From contig NC_044920.1 of assembly GCF_003576645.1 (NCBI RefSeq), positions 18,144,529-18,208,528 of the forward strand: a stretch of DNA of 64,000 nt. Direction: 5' to 3'. The DNA is from Ipomoea triloba (lineage: Eukaryota > Streptophyta > Magnoliopsida > Solanales > Convolvulaceae). A model generated the notes under the pieces. That model ran no database searches. It saw nothing but the letters and a program-made list of their open reading frames with translations, and was not told the origin of the DNA. Below, in pieces: positions 23,516 through 35,355 of the stretch (its first letter is position 1; every line of letters begins with the position of its first letter). A program made the translations under genes and the position numbers.

Positions 23516-24799
23516 TTCTTCGAGAAATTAGAGACAAAACAGAAAGAAATAAGGTTTTAAGCTTGTTAGGAAATATTACTACGAAAATAATATTTCTAGA
23601 AAATAACAAGCACAAGAACGAAAGAATTTTTATGGAGGGTAGTTAGCTTGAGTCGTGTACTCACTACACTATCCTTAAAACCTTATTTGCTACCACCCAA
23701 GGTGCTAGGAGCGTTGTAGCCTAGGTTTCCCAGAATAAAACAAGCTACGGCTTCAAGTTTGAGCACTCAAACAATGAAACTCAGCGAACAAGAATAAGGC
23801 TTTGATCACAGTTGGCTAGAAAGGAGTAGAAGCAGAGTTTTCGAGAGAGAAAATATAATTTCGTTGTGTGTTGTGTGTGTTATTAATCTGCTGCTTTTAC
23901 TATCAACTTATATAGGAGTTGATGGATTAAATAGCATTTAATTATGGCACTTAATCTGATAATGATAATAGGTTTATAACCCTTGCAACAGCAGACCACT
24001 ACTTGAGAATTGATTCAAAAAATTAAAATTGGAATTAATTTGAAATGAATTCTGCAACTGATGAATCAAGACTCTGAAAGGTCACTACCCGAATCATACA
24101 CGAGACGAGACGAGACAACGAGGAGTTAAACCCGAGTTGATCAGATTACACGAGTGGCTGGACTACCATTCGACCAACCCGAGCTGATGGAATGGTACCA
24201 CGAATTGATAGCCGAGCCATTAGCGTAGCGTACCAGAATGGCCGAACCCAACCACGAGTTCTTAAGGAGGCCGAATTAACACCAGCATTCTGGTTAAACC
24301 CGAGTTCTTCAATGACTATGTGTTGGAAAACATATACGAAAATGTGGCATAACTAAGCACGCTGGCCAATTTTTGAATGGCATTTGTGCTCGCAAGTGCC
24401 GGCACACACAAGTCAGGCTTTTTCAGGCTCATTTTGGGATTTGATTTGCAACCCCCCCCCCCCTTCGCACTAGAGAGAGCCTCTATGCTATACAATTCAA
24501 TAAGTCTTAAAAAGGCTCTTGTATAAATAGTGGTCCAAACCCACTTCCCAAACTAATGTGGGACAAAGGCTTACTTTAAAGCTTTTCCCTCCATTTTTTC
24601 TAACTCAAATCGGTTAACCTTGAGAACCAATTTCTCATTCACCCATTATCCGTTTTGTGCATACAATATATCAATCTCATCGTCTAACTACGAAAAACCC
24701 GAATCCACTTTAACCTGACCCAAAACGGAAGTTGACCCACATATATTTGTACCACAAAATAGTAACTAAAATTGCCATTTTATGCTATTTTTTCCAGCA

Positions 24800-24831
24800 T
24801 ATATATATACATATACATATATATGTATATG

Positions 24832-24870
<39 letters not shown>

Positions 24871-24964
24871 GTATATATATGTATATATATATGTATATGT
24901 ATATATATGTGTATATATATATGTACTATACATATATATACACACACACACATATATATATATA

Positions 24965-25007
<43 letters not shown>
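24800..25007. repeat. TA/CA compound microsatellite
   Basis: Alternating (TA)n, TATATG and (CA)n, about 208 bp, between copia B and the TIR element at 25008. The open frames here are only low-complexity Tyr/Ile/His repeats and are not genes. Confidence 0.95.
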
Positions 25008-25009
<2 letters not shown>

Positions 25010-26606
25010 AGGGGTTCGGGTGAGATAAAAGCCCTAGGTGAGAAGTGAGATAGAATCTCAGCCGTAGATCAAAAAAAAAAAAATTTTGCCACCTACGAAC
25101 TTCAAGAATGTGCACTGGAAGAAGGGAAAATGTGCACTGGAAGGCAAAAAATGCGCACTGGAGGCACAAAGATGTGAAACAATGATTGAAAAATTAAATT
25201 TAATATAGGATCATCATCACAAATCATAAACGACCATAAATAATAAACAAACAAATAATATTCAACTCAAATTAGTAATTAGTGATCAAGATTAAATGAT
25301 TTTTAAAAAAAGTTCGTCATCTATAATTAAAAAAAAAGGCTCTGTAAGGCACAACAATGTGCACTGTATGGCATAAAAATGTACATTGGATGGAGGAACA
25401 ATGTGCACTGTATGGCACAACAATGTGTTCTGGTATAAGGAACAATGTGCACTAGAAGAAGGAACAATGTGCACTGTATGACATAAAAATGTGCATTGGA
25501 ACAAAGAAAAGAGCAAATTGCCATTTTAGTCCACTGACTATAGGGGTTCTGTTAATTGCAGTCCACGACTTTCAAAACTGTTAATTGCATACCATAACTA
25601 TGCAATTTTTATCAATTTCGGTCACTCCGGCCAAATTACCGGCCAAATTCGCCGGAAAATCATAAACCCTAAAATAATGAGGGCATTTTAGTCATTTCAC
25701 ACCTCTTCCTTCTTCTCCGGCGATATTTCACTTTTCTCCGGCGAAGTTCCATTTTTTCCGGCGAGCTACCAGGACAAACTGTTAATTTCAGTCCGCCTAA
25801 CGTCACGCCGGACTGTTTCTGATGAGTGATGATTCCGTGAACTATCCAATCCAAACTCTATATTCTTGGAATCAAATACACATTAATGTATTATTGTGTA
25901 ATAATGGGTAGAAATATAAAATGCCACCAAATAGGCAAATATAATCCACGATTCAATTCACACTGTTATCTGCAATATTTTTGTGCTTTACTTTGAGTTT
26001 TAAGTTGGGTAAATGTTTAAAAACCAACAATATTGGTAACTGGAGGGTGTTAGTTTCCGCAAGCGAAATTCTTGAAAGCTAGAAAATTTGTGGGTTTTAC
26101 TTAAAAAGCATTGCTTATCTCTCTTGCTTCGAGCCCGCAAGGAACTCCTCCGCCGCCACCGCTGCAGCTGAACGAAATTTGGCCAGAGAAGAAGAACAAA
26201 CATGTGAAATTACTAAAATACCCCCCATTATTTTAGGATTTAGGATTTTCCGGCGAATTTGGCCGGTAATTTGGCCGGAGTGACCGAAATTGATAAAAAT
26301 TAAATAGTTATGGTATGAAATTAACAGTTTTGAAAGTCGTGGACTGCAATTAACAGGACCCCTATAGTCAGTGGACTAAAATGTCAATTTGCTCCAAAGA
26401 AAAATGTGCACTATATGGCGTAACAATGTGCACTTTATGGCATAACAATGTGCACTAGAAGGCAAAAAAAAAACACTTACAAAATTACAATAATGCCATC
26501 GCATTTTTTTTTTTAAATCTCCAATTTGGACCCTGGATCTGGACTCAATCTACGGATACAATTTCATCTTATTTTCTCACCTATGGCAATTGTTTCACAT
26601 GATCCT

Positions 26607-26607
<1 letters not shown>
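25008..26607. mobile_element. Microsatellite-flanked TIR element with GTGCACT repeats
   Basis: The left head (AAGGGGTTCGGGTGAGATAA, CCTAGGTGAGAAGTGAGAT, GCCGTAGATC) is the inverse of the right end near 26530-26605 (ATCTACGGAT, TTATTTTCTCACCTATGGCA, GATCCTT). Both sides border TA/CA microsatellites. The interior has about 14 copies of TGTGCACT-type words and a nested MULE (25511-26394). No transposase. Confidence 0.7.
25511..26394. mobile_element. Non-autonomous MULE with ~180-bp TIRs
   Basis: The ends GAGCAAATTG and CAATTTGCTC open nearly identical inverted arms of about 180 bp (GGTCACTCCGGCCAAATTAC and its inverse included). An exact 9-bp duplication CAAAGAAAA is at 25502-25510 and 26395-26403, which is the Mutator hallmark. 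The arms are very similar, so the insertion is probably recent. The core has no recognisable gene, though CTCCGGCGA recurs. Confidence 0.9.
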
Positions 26608-26665
<58 letters not shown>

Positions 26666-26827
26666 TAATACATACATACACACATGTACACACATGCATA
26701 CATACATACATACATACACACACATGCATACATACATATACACATACATATACATATACATATATATATATACATATATATGTATATACATGTATATGTA
26801 TATATATATATATATGTATATACATGT

Positions 26828-26860
<33 letters not shown>
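26608..26860. repeat. TA/CA/CATA compound microsatellite
   Basis: Long (TA)n, (CA)n and CATA runs that separate two TIR elements. Overlapping open frames in all directions here are low complexity only. Confidence 0.95.
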
Positions 26861-26866
<6 letters not shown>

Positions 26867-27668
26867 TGCACTCTCGTGCGTACTGTCGCCCAGGTAAGAA
26901 ATGAGAACGCTACACAGCCGTCCACGTGTCCAGATCAACGAATCAGATGCAATTTAAAAAAAAAAAAGACGCGGTGGCATTTTCGTAAATAACTGAAACT
27001 TTGGTGCACCTAGTTTCACTTACAAGTGCACCTAGTTTCACTTATAAGTGCACCTAGTTTCACTTACAAGTGCAAGTAATTTAACTTGTTAATATTCATG
27101 TATCTATTTTCGCAAATATTTTCATTTACAAATGCAAATAATTTACCTTGTTAATATTCATGCACCTAGTGCAACCTAGGTGCACCTAGTTATAACATTA
27201 GGTGCACTTAGTATTGATGCTCAGTGTACAATTCACTTGCACCTGTAATACATTTTACTTGCATCTGCAATACATTTTACTTGCACTTGTGCAAGTAATT
27301 TACTTTGTTAACATTCATGCACCTGTGTGCAACCTATGTGCACCTAGTTATAACATTAGGTGCACCTAGTATTGATGCGCATTGTACAATTTACTTGCAC
27401 TTGTAATACATTTTACTTGCACGNTTGATGCGCATTGTACAATTTACTTGCACTTGTAATACATTTTACTTGCACGTGTGCACCTATTTTCACTTACAGG
27501 TGCAAGTAATTTACCTTGTTAGCATTTATGCACCTATGTGCACCTAGTTATAACATTACGTGCACCTACTTATAACGTTATGTGCAACTACATTCCGGAC
27601 ACGTGGCGCGCTGTGATTCGTCCGCAGTTCTCTCCTGGGTGGCCAGTACGCACCAGAACGCGATCCTC

Positions 27669-27676
<8 letters not shown>
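26861..27676. mobile_element. Microsatellite-flanked TIR element with GTGCACCTAG repeats
   Basis: The left head (GGGTTGCACTCTCGTGCGTA, CCCAGGTAAGAAATGAGAA, CCACGTGTCC) is matched by an inverted right end (about 27597-27668: GGACACGTGG, AGTTCTCTCCTGGGTGG, TACGCACC). The interior is filled with CACCTAGTTTCACTTACAAG-type repeats. It contains a single N at 27424 between two identical 52-bp copies. TA and GA microsatellites follow. Confidence 0.7.

Positions 27677-27720
<44 letters not shown>
27668..27720. repeat. (TA)n(GA)n microsatellite
   Basis: About 20 bp of TA followed by about 30 bp of GA at the right edge of the TIR element. Confidence 0.95.
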
Positions 27721-27721
<1 letters not shown>

Positions 27722-28350
27722 GATTCAAGACACAAAAATAAGAGATGATCTTCAACATTTGAATCACAAGAAACTCTCTCTATAATCTAAAAGGATTACT
27801 CTGATATATCTTCTTCTCAAGCCTTTATGACCTGAGTTTAAGAAGAATCTTGAGAAGAAATACTTTGAAGCTGAATCAGTGGACCGTATTCCATGTAACT
27901 GTGGTACAGTGAAGAGTGAGTCAGCGATGATCTGAGTTTAAAAAGAAACTTGAGAAGAAATACTTTCAAGCTAAATCAGTGGACCGTATTCCATGTAACT
28001 GTGGTACATTGAAGAGTGAGTCAGCAAGTTAGACAACAACAGTGTGGATCTCCAAGAAGGGATTTCTTGGACTACTGGTTGCACATATCTCCGCCCTCGA
28101 CAATCTAGTATAGCTTCTACAGACTGGGTCTTTGCCGTGTGTGGCACACATTGGGTGAGAATGAGTTCTCCTACCTTCTGTATGATTTGTTAATGAGATA
28201 GTGGATTGGACACACTGATGGTGGTCCTCCAAACGTAGATACTGGTTTATCGAACTGGGTAAACAATATCTTGTGTCATTTACTTTAATTTATGCATGTT
28301 TTAATTTTCACACTAAATTGTATATTGTTGCAATAATTGTTAGAACAAAT
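27721..28350. mobile_element. Probable copia LTR remnant with a 100-bp tandem duplication
   Basis: Two adjacent units (27829-27925 and 27926-28025) share TGGACCGTATTCCATGTAAC and GAAGAGTGAGTCAGC. Downstream, GGTGGTCCTCCAAACGTAGA and GAACTGGGTAAACAAT resemble the end of copia (Maximus/SIRE-like) LTRs as I remember them. No partner LTR is in the window. Confidence 0.4.
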
Positions 28351-29092
28351 AAGTTTAGGGTTTTGCGATAGGAACGATTTATCATTTCGTTAGTTCAAAA
28401 AGTTAATCAAGTTAATCAGTAAATTAGAAAATTACAAATACATGAAATTCACATTATTCATAGTTTTAGCTTTTTAATTTAACTTCTTCACTCCTCTATT
28501 TGTTTAGAGCTTGATAGTTATAAATATGATGATATGAACACATTCGGTTACTAAGGTGAAGATATCTCAAACAAAAAGGTGAAGATATCTCAAGTCTCAA
28601 CTAAAAGCTATGGAGACTTCGGCAAGAGGGATAGTCGACAGAAATTGGCTTTCGAATACTAATTTTTGGTAGCTAGTCGAGTTGTAGTTAAAGATTTCAA
28701 GTAGTTCCTTGAATTTGTTAAAGTTGCCCTGGAATATGCACATGAGTACCTAGTAGATTTCTTAGTCTGGGAGTTGGCCCTGGAGGATCATCGCCAAGTC
28801 ATCTACAAAGTAGTATATGCTACACCAGTGTTTAATTTCTATGTTTTGATAATTTGTGAATAAGTTAATGCCATCTGAGGTCTTTCGAATATGGTGGTTT
28901 CACCACGTTTAATATTAAACTTTCAAATTGATCATCCATGCTCCTCCGACTTTCAAAATGTTACCATCTGCGGTCCTACCATTACTTTTCATCGTTAGAG
29001 CCGTGTAGATGAAGGGTAAAAATGTCTTTTAATATTGTTTTTCCATTTTTAAGTCAATATTTCTTCAACTCAACCCAGGATGGCATTAACTC
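28351..29092. other. Intergenic, no gene seen
   Basis: AT-rich. A MITE-like phrase (ACCATCTGCGGTCCTACCA) is at about 28966, but no paired ends were found. Confidence 0.4.
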
Positions 29093-29097
29093 ATTTG

Positions 29098-32070
29098 TGT
29101 AACACCCCAATTTTCACATCTTGGATTTATTACAAAATCCTAATAATACAATACATTGCGGAAGCGTCTAACCAGCAGAAAACTGGGTGTTACCGCCACG
29201 CTTAGACATCTCTCCTATACCCAAACGCTAAGGCTAAACTTACAACCTCAAATAACCATATCAATATCCAAATATGTACATATGAAAATAATTCTTCCAG
29301 GGTGCCTATTCTAGAATAGAGTAGTCTTCCACCTCGACTTCCATCCTATTCAGAGCTCATCGGCCACAGGGGCCCACGCTAGACTGGATCTAATAAAGGA
29401 CACAATGAAGTGTAGTTAGCACGACGGCTAAGTAAGGGGATCCATGGTCACTCGAAAAATAAACAAAGGTTTTCGAAAAACATAATTTCCAGAAAATGTA
29501 ACTTTACCCAACGGTTGCATTCTACCTGCAACAGTTATAACTAGCAACTTGCATACATTATGAGCACGATTCAATAACGTTTCATATCATTTTCCCTCTT
29601 GACAAAGTCATTTGATAATCATTTTCATACCCAATGATATATAGTTAAACAATTAAGCACACTAGTAAGTAGTAGAAAACATAAATCACTCATCTTGCTT
29701 GTAATCACTTTAGTAGAAAAACCTTTCCCTCATAATGAAATCCTCATCACTTTTCACTTTTCAAAAAGAGAGATCACCCACAACCTTTGGGTACTTAAAA
29801 ACTTGTCACATCTTTCTTTCCCGTAGCTACAGCGTAACTACATTCATATTTCAAAATTCCACTTAGTCCTAGATAGAAAGTGTGAGGCCTTTGGAGTCTT
29901 TTCTCCACTTTTGACCACTTGGATCGTTGAACTCGGGTTCAGTGGTCATCACCCGGTCTAATACTGATCCCCTGGACTTATAGGAGCGTTGGAATGATTC
30001 CTAGCTAGCCTCACTAGGTTCATAAGAACGACACCTACCCGAACATAGAGTGACTATACTTAAGTGTGCACACCCCCGTAGGAGACCCTTTTCCTTCCGG
30101 GTGATATAGTACTCGGCGAATAGACTTCGCCCACAGTATGATTGATCATACACACAATTACCATGCGGAATAGGCACTTTAAGCTCATCTTTATTCCGTG
30201 ATTAACAAGATCCTTCACCACTTTTACTAGAACTAAGGTTTGAAAACATTTTCCCTTCCTTTCCCCTTTCCTTGAGTCAAAACACTTTTTAGACATTTCC
30301 CACAAAATCGTAAAATATGTAAGTATAATATTTTGGCTTCCAAAACACTCACCTGGATGCCCGTAGGCTCTCAAAATATCACAACAATTAAGCCTAAAAA
30401 CATCGGGGAAAAACCGGGTCAAAAACAAGTCGAAAACGAGTCCGCGTCGCGCAGACTCGCGACTGGCCGCGCCAGCGGACGCACGGCGGACGCACGTCCG
30501 GACCGCGTCCGCTGGTTCGGCGTGCTGTGCCGAAGGCTGGGCGCCTACGGACGCGCGCGTCCGTGCCGCGTCCGGCCCTCTGCTGGGAGATTTCTGCTGG
30601 CGACACTCGAAAGATCGGGCCGTTAAAAATAGTTCCCGAACTCTTTTTCACTTGAAATTTTTATGGTAGAACCTTAACTCATAGTACTTGATGTCCATAA
30701 AAAGTTTTGGTCAAAAAGGTCCACGAATTAACACAGAAAATTACCTTTTTGCCCTTGGTCCGAAATGTCCTTCTCACTGGACCAGTTTTGGAAAAGGGTG
30801 CGAAAATCATACTTATACTACTCCGATCATTATGAAATTTTATATGTAGGTTCTAAACTTGTTGATCTACATGTCTACAAAATTTGGAGTCAAAAAGCCT
30901 TACCAATTTTCCCCAATAATTTTCGAAAGGTCACTGCTGGAAACTAGTTTGGTTTTTACTCAATAACTTCACAAGTATAGATTTATATGGGCATGAATAC
31001 AACCTATACATGCATAAAATAGTTGTAACATGTATATTAGAATTTACCAAAAATCAAAGTAAGGATTTTTGAAGCCAATTTATAGATTTATGGCATAACA
31101 CATAATTAGCACGTAAAAATTCCTAACCGTGTAATTTCCTAGCAATTGTTTATATTCAAGTGATTGAGCCAACTTAAGGGATTCCTTACCTTTGTAGAAG
31201 ACTTTTAAAACTTAAAAGTTGATGATGCCTTCCTTGGAGTTCTTCACCCAAAAATCCTAAAGATGTCACCATAACAACCATATTTTCATGCATTAACATT
31301 AACACTTAAGTTCTAGAGATGAATGAACCATCAAAGCTTAAAGTCTTACCTAGACTTGGTCACTTGAGTGGAGAAAATGAGTGGAAGTTCTAGATCACAA
31401 GTGAAAGACTTGGACAATTTTCTTCTTCTTCTACCTTAGTGTGTTTTCGAAAATGGGATGAAGAGAGGAGAGAGATGATCATAAATGTTTGGCTTGGAAT
31501 GGAAGTCACAAGTACTAATGCACCATACCCCTTATGTCACAACATTAAATGGCTCAATCTAGACTAAGATTTGGGTTTTGCCACTTGTCATCACCTCATG
31601 AATCCCTTATGAAGATATTAATCTAATTGGCCAGTTTATGCTTAAATCAGATGAATGTTCGGAGGATTATAACTTAATTCGGGAAAATTCTAATACCAAA
31701 ATTATTGTAAAAATATTCCCGTCGCAAATCACCAATTTTGGGAATTTTCCGGTAATCCGCCAAATTTAGGTTCAGAGTCCGTAACAATTTATCCCTTATA
31801 GTCCAATTAGAATTTCTCTTGAGCTAATCAAAAATTCAGGCTTAATCGTATGATACTTAATAATCCCAATTCTAGGAAATTCGAATTGAATCTACGTCCT
31901 TAAAATTTTCTCGGTTCGTGACCGGTACGTAGTTCGCAGCTTATCGATAACTAATCCTAAAAAAAATTATTTCGAGCACCGAACAGTCTTCTCTTAAACG
32001 TCATAGTTTACATGAAAATTATATCGCTATTCTCGAATTTTAACTATGCCGTAAAAACCGAGGGGTTACA
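29098..32070 (-). mobile_element. Solo LTR 3 (about 3 kb, Tekay/Del-like)
   Basis: Plus strand starts TGTAACACCCCAATTTTCAC and ends CGAGGGGTTACA. An exact 5-bp duplication ATTTG is at 29093-29097 and 32071-32075, so one LTR remains after recombination. Read on the minus strand, about 31550 to 31180 looks like a transcript leader with possible splice donors (TCTAGGTAAGAC, AAAGGTAAGG). A GC-rich block at 30440-30620 has CGCGTCCG repeats. No coding capacity. Assignment to Ty3 chromovirus LTRs rests on the end sequence and length. Confidence 0.87.
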
Positions 32071-32075
32071 ATTTG

Positions 32076-32280
32076 TGTATACAATACAGGGTCATCACAA
32101 ATTGTGAATTTTTAAAAAGTAAATTGTGAACATTTAATATGTATATTGTGTATCTTTGGACCCGGGTCCACCTTACAAGGTAGATGGGGTCCACTGAATA
32201 ATTTGTCGTCCAGATCCTTTTGGTTGATTGGTCCATCCGGTTAGCCCCCAGTATACCATCTATCATATCTTAATCTAAAA
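32076..32280. other. Intergenic; no gene seen
   Basis: Contains GGACCCGGGTCCACC and GGGGTCCACTGAATAATTTG, words shared with the small palindromic element at 58168. Possibly a decayed copy. Confidence 0.35.
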
Positions 32281-32287
32281 GCAAAAA

Positions 32288-32447
32288 CTTGTGAGATCGT
32301 CTCACGGGTCTCAATCCGTGAGACGGATCGAATCTTTGATTAATGAGGTTAAAGATCCGACCCATTAATTAAAGATTTTATCCATTAATCAAATATTCAA
32401 CCTTAATTGTCTCACAGATTGAGACTCATGAAACGGTCTCACACAAG
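32288..32447. mobile_element. MITE of about 160 bp
   Basis: The inverted ends CTTGTGAGATCGTCTCACGG and (inverted right) CTTGTGTGAGACCGTTTCAT enclose two further inverted GTCTCAATCCGTGAGACGG-type blocks. No clear target duplication was found. Confidence 0.65.
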
Positions 32448-34199
32448 CAATTGAAGTAGTAGTAATAATAATAATAATAATAATATCACATGTGAAGCGA
32501 CAAATGTGATATTAGAAGCAGGCAGGCACGTTGGCTTCTTTGGATCGCCCCCAAAAGAAAACGACATAGAGTAAGAGCGCCTCCCGTTTGCATCATTTTC
32601 TCGTGGCCTAAAAGGCAGAGTACGCGTCAGCCTGCCATTGCTCAAACGCAACTTACGTGTTGACACTTATTCTTATCGTTTTGCCAACTGAATCTCAAAA
32701 GAATCCCATTGGGCTCCCCTTATCGGTTTTTTGCTTCTTCCGAATCTTCCCTATCTTTTTTTCTACCACACATTTCAGGTTCATCTCACACATATTCACA
32801 CTATTTACTTACAATTAATATATTAACATATTATGTATCTATTCTAACATTATATTATTTTGAGTTCATAATATATGTATTATAAGTAAATAATTAAAAA
32901 ATACATAATATGCTAACTCCAAATTCATAATGTACATATAGATGTGATCACGACATAAAAATTGAGATATTTGTAGATAGACTAATCATATATCCTTACT
33001 ATTTTTATCTATACATAATAAAAATCAACGTCACAATCCCTACATAATATTCTTTTTATTAAAAATAAATATTTCTTCTTTTTTATTTTTGCTAATTACA
33101 TGTGAATTCAATACCACTGCACCATGAATTTATAAGGAGCCACACAATAATTAAATAAAAATATTTATTATAATAATGACAATGCAATGAATATTATATA
33201 GTTTATTTTGCAATGAAGTGGTACATGATTCCATCTAAAATCATTCTATAATATTTTCTCTTTATGATCTTTGTTAGGATACTTAACATGTAATGTGCAA
33301 AAGTCTATAATAAAAAATTGAGAACTATATACAGAAGTTAAAATAATTTTTTCTTCAAAATATAAGTGACAAATTTTAGGCTAAAAGTATAAATATTAAT
33401 TCTCTCAATTATAAAAAGACAGAGAGAGTCCATCACTATATAGTGTGATGATACATTTGTTACCATTCCAAATGAATGGTCACATAATCAAACCCTAGTA
33501 GTAGAGACATTGATTCTTTGAGCTGAAAAATAGTTTGAAAAACGGTAGAACATAAACTATTTTGTAAAGAATTGAGTGTTTCAAAAAAAAAAAAAAAAAA
33601 AAAGAGAGAGAGAGAAATATTACAAGGCCAGGAGTTAAAAGGAGTGAATTGAATTGATGATTTAATAACCAATACTTAATCCTATTTATGTGTTAGAATA
33701 ACGTATTTTATGAGTTAGTATAATGTATTTTATATGTTTTAGATCGTGGTCCACACAGTTGTGTAGACCACGGTCCATGCAATAATGATTGTGGAAACCA
33801 TGCAGCCTAATTATATTGTTAACCACATGTAATGCCTATCGTTATTGTAATAATCTTTTAATTTATTTAATTATTGCATGAAATCTTTTAAATTTATAGT
33901 AGACTCAACTAATTTATAATTTTTGAAATACTCTCATCTATTTAGTTTAGGTGAGAATATGCTTACACATAAAAAGTTATGACTGTTTTGATCTAACTAT
34001 TTGGATAGATCAATAATTAAGGATTATTAAAAAATAAAGAGGAAAGGGGTAGGTTGATTTTATAAATATTGCAAACCTAAAAATTTTTAATATAATAATA
34101 TAATTATAAAATTAATCTTGTATTTTTTTTTTACTAAAAAGAGTACGTTATCACTTTTTACAATAAGACATGTTCTCATGTACATACATGCATGCATGC

Positions 34200-34248
<49 letters not shown>

Positions 34249-34389
34249 AACAAACATTATCCTTCTACCAGTATATAACATTTTAGATTAAATTAATAAT
34301 TTACAATTTACAATTAAAATACCATTATAGATGTATATTCAATGTGCCAAAAGTGATGCATCAAAAAAAAAAAAAAAAAAAAAAAACCC
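32448..34389. other. Intergenic, no gene seen
   Basis: AT-rich with poly-A runs (33580-33602) and a (CATA)n(TA)n tract at 34180-34250. GTGGTCCACACAGTTGTGTA, GACCACGGTCCATGCAATAA at 33748 is a short imperfect palindrome like the one at 58168. No open frame is convincing. Confidence 0.5.
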
Positions 34390-34505
34390 NNNNNNNNNNN
34401 NNNNNNNNNNNNNNNNNNNNNNNNNNNNNNNNNNNNNNNNNNNNNNNNNNNNNNNNNNNNNNNNNNNNNNNNNNNNNNNNNNNNNNNNNNNNNNNNNNNN
34501 NNNNN
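34390..34505. other. Assembly gap (116 N) between poly-A runs
   Basis: A run of Ns with about 24 A (then CCC) on the left and about 23 A on the right. The homopolymers probably stopped the assembly. Confidence 0.99.
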
Positions 34506-35131
34506 AAAAAAAAAAAAAAAAAAAAAAAGCCCCGTGATGCGTAACTCAATGGTTTGAGTAAATATTGTCTCGACTCCTAAGAAATTCTACTCACATGTTA
34601 TATTCCTTTAGCATCCATCAAATTAAATCACAAATATTGTCAATTGTATATTGTCTACCAACAACTTTTTTTTTAAGGGTATAGGGTTTTAAAAATAATT
34701 TTCAATTGTCTATTGTCTATTATCTACAATTTTGCCTCACGTGAAAACGAATGTTAAATATGTAATTAATAATTTTTAATAAAAATATAATATTTTTATG
34801 TGTTAGTAATAATATGCGAGAGGAGCAATTCTCCAAATTAGAAAAGGGAGATGGATTACTGGATGTAGTCAGAAACCTAGTGCATGCAACCCAAAGGAGG
34901 TGGAGATGATGGGGTTAAAATGGGATAGGTTTTGAGGGTAGCAAAGGGTTTTGAGGAAAGGGTTGTTCATGTCAACCCTCCTCTAGGATGGAATAGTCTG
35001 GTGCAGAGCGATTGGACTGGAGGGGTGTCAATGTGCTAGTCCACGAGACAAATTAGTCTTCTCCTTTATGTTTTGTTGGGTATCCCCCATTTTCCTTTCC
35101 AAAGCAATAATAATTACATTTTTACTAAACT
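34506..35131. other. Intergenic, no gene seen
   Basis: AT-rich with one G-rich stretch (34850-35050). No feature recognised. Confidence 0.4.
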
Positions 35132-35147
35132 ATTAAATTGTCATTAA

Positions 35148-35287
35148 GCCAAAGACCTTGTGGTTTAGTGGCATTGGGTATCCTGATTAACACTCCCACA
35201 TGAATGATAGGAGTGGGTTTGAGCCTCAGTGGAGGCTTCATTAGGTTGAGAAAGTAGCTATGAACAGAGTCAGTAGTACTCAAAAAA
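35148..35287 (+). mobile_element. SINE copy 1 (tRNA-like, 140 bp)
   Basis: A 16-bp exact target duplication, ATTAAATTGTCATTAA, at 35132-35147 and 35288-35303. A box-like TGGTTTAGTGGC and B box-like GGTTTGAGCCTC suggest a polymerase III promoter. It ends in a short A run after AGAGTCAGTAGTACTC. Confidence 0.85.
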
Positions 35288-35355
35288 ATTAAATTGTCAT
35301 TAATATTTTTTGGGACAAATAATACTTTTTAATGGAAATATATTAGTAAATTAAA

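Larger units (their letters stand above)
18954..24799 (-). mobile_element. Copia element B (TNT1-like), full length but defective
   Basis: 3' LTR about 18954-19460 and 5' LTR about 23973-24799. On the minus strand they start TGTTGGAAAAAATAGC (TGCTGG in the 5' copy) and contain TTGTATAAATAGTGG, a TATA box (about 19170-19187 and 24510-24527 on the plus strand). The 5' LTR is ~320 bp longer because of sequence at about 24041-24365 that the 3' LTR lacks. Inside are gag, GAG-pre-integrase, integrase, RT and RNase H remnants. I could not identify a canonical primer site or a target duplication; the 5' LTR meets a TA microsatellite. Confidence 0.85.

Noticed and set aside
24732..25169. Overlapping open frames rich in Tyr, Ile, His and Thr
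   Set aside because: They translate TA/CA microsatellite DNA. The same applies to 26526-26938.
30440..30630. GC-rich block in solo LTR 3 with open frames on both strands, considered as a captured exon
   Set aside because: The frames are Arg-rich by-products of CGCGTCCG-type repeats and have no splice sites or known domain.
32439..32666. Possible small gene with a Leu-run N-terminal or C-terminal end on the minus strand
   Set aside because: The Leu run comes from a (TAA)n microsatellite and the rest has no recognisable domain or splice support.
34331..34549. Open frames across the N gap
   Set aside because: They consist of poly-Lys or poly-Phe from A runs and unknown bases.
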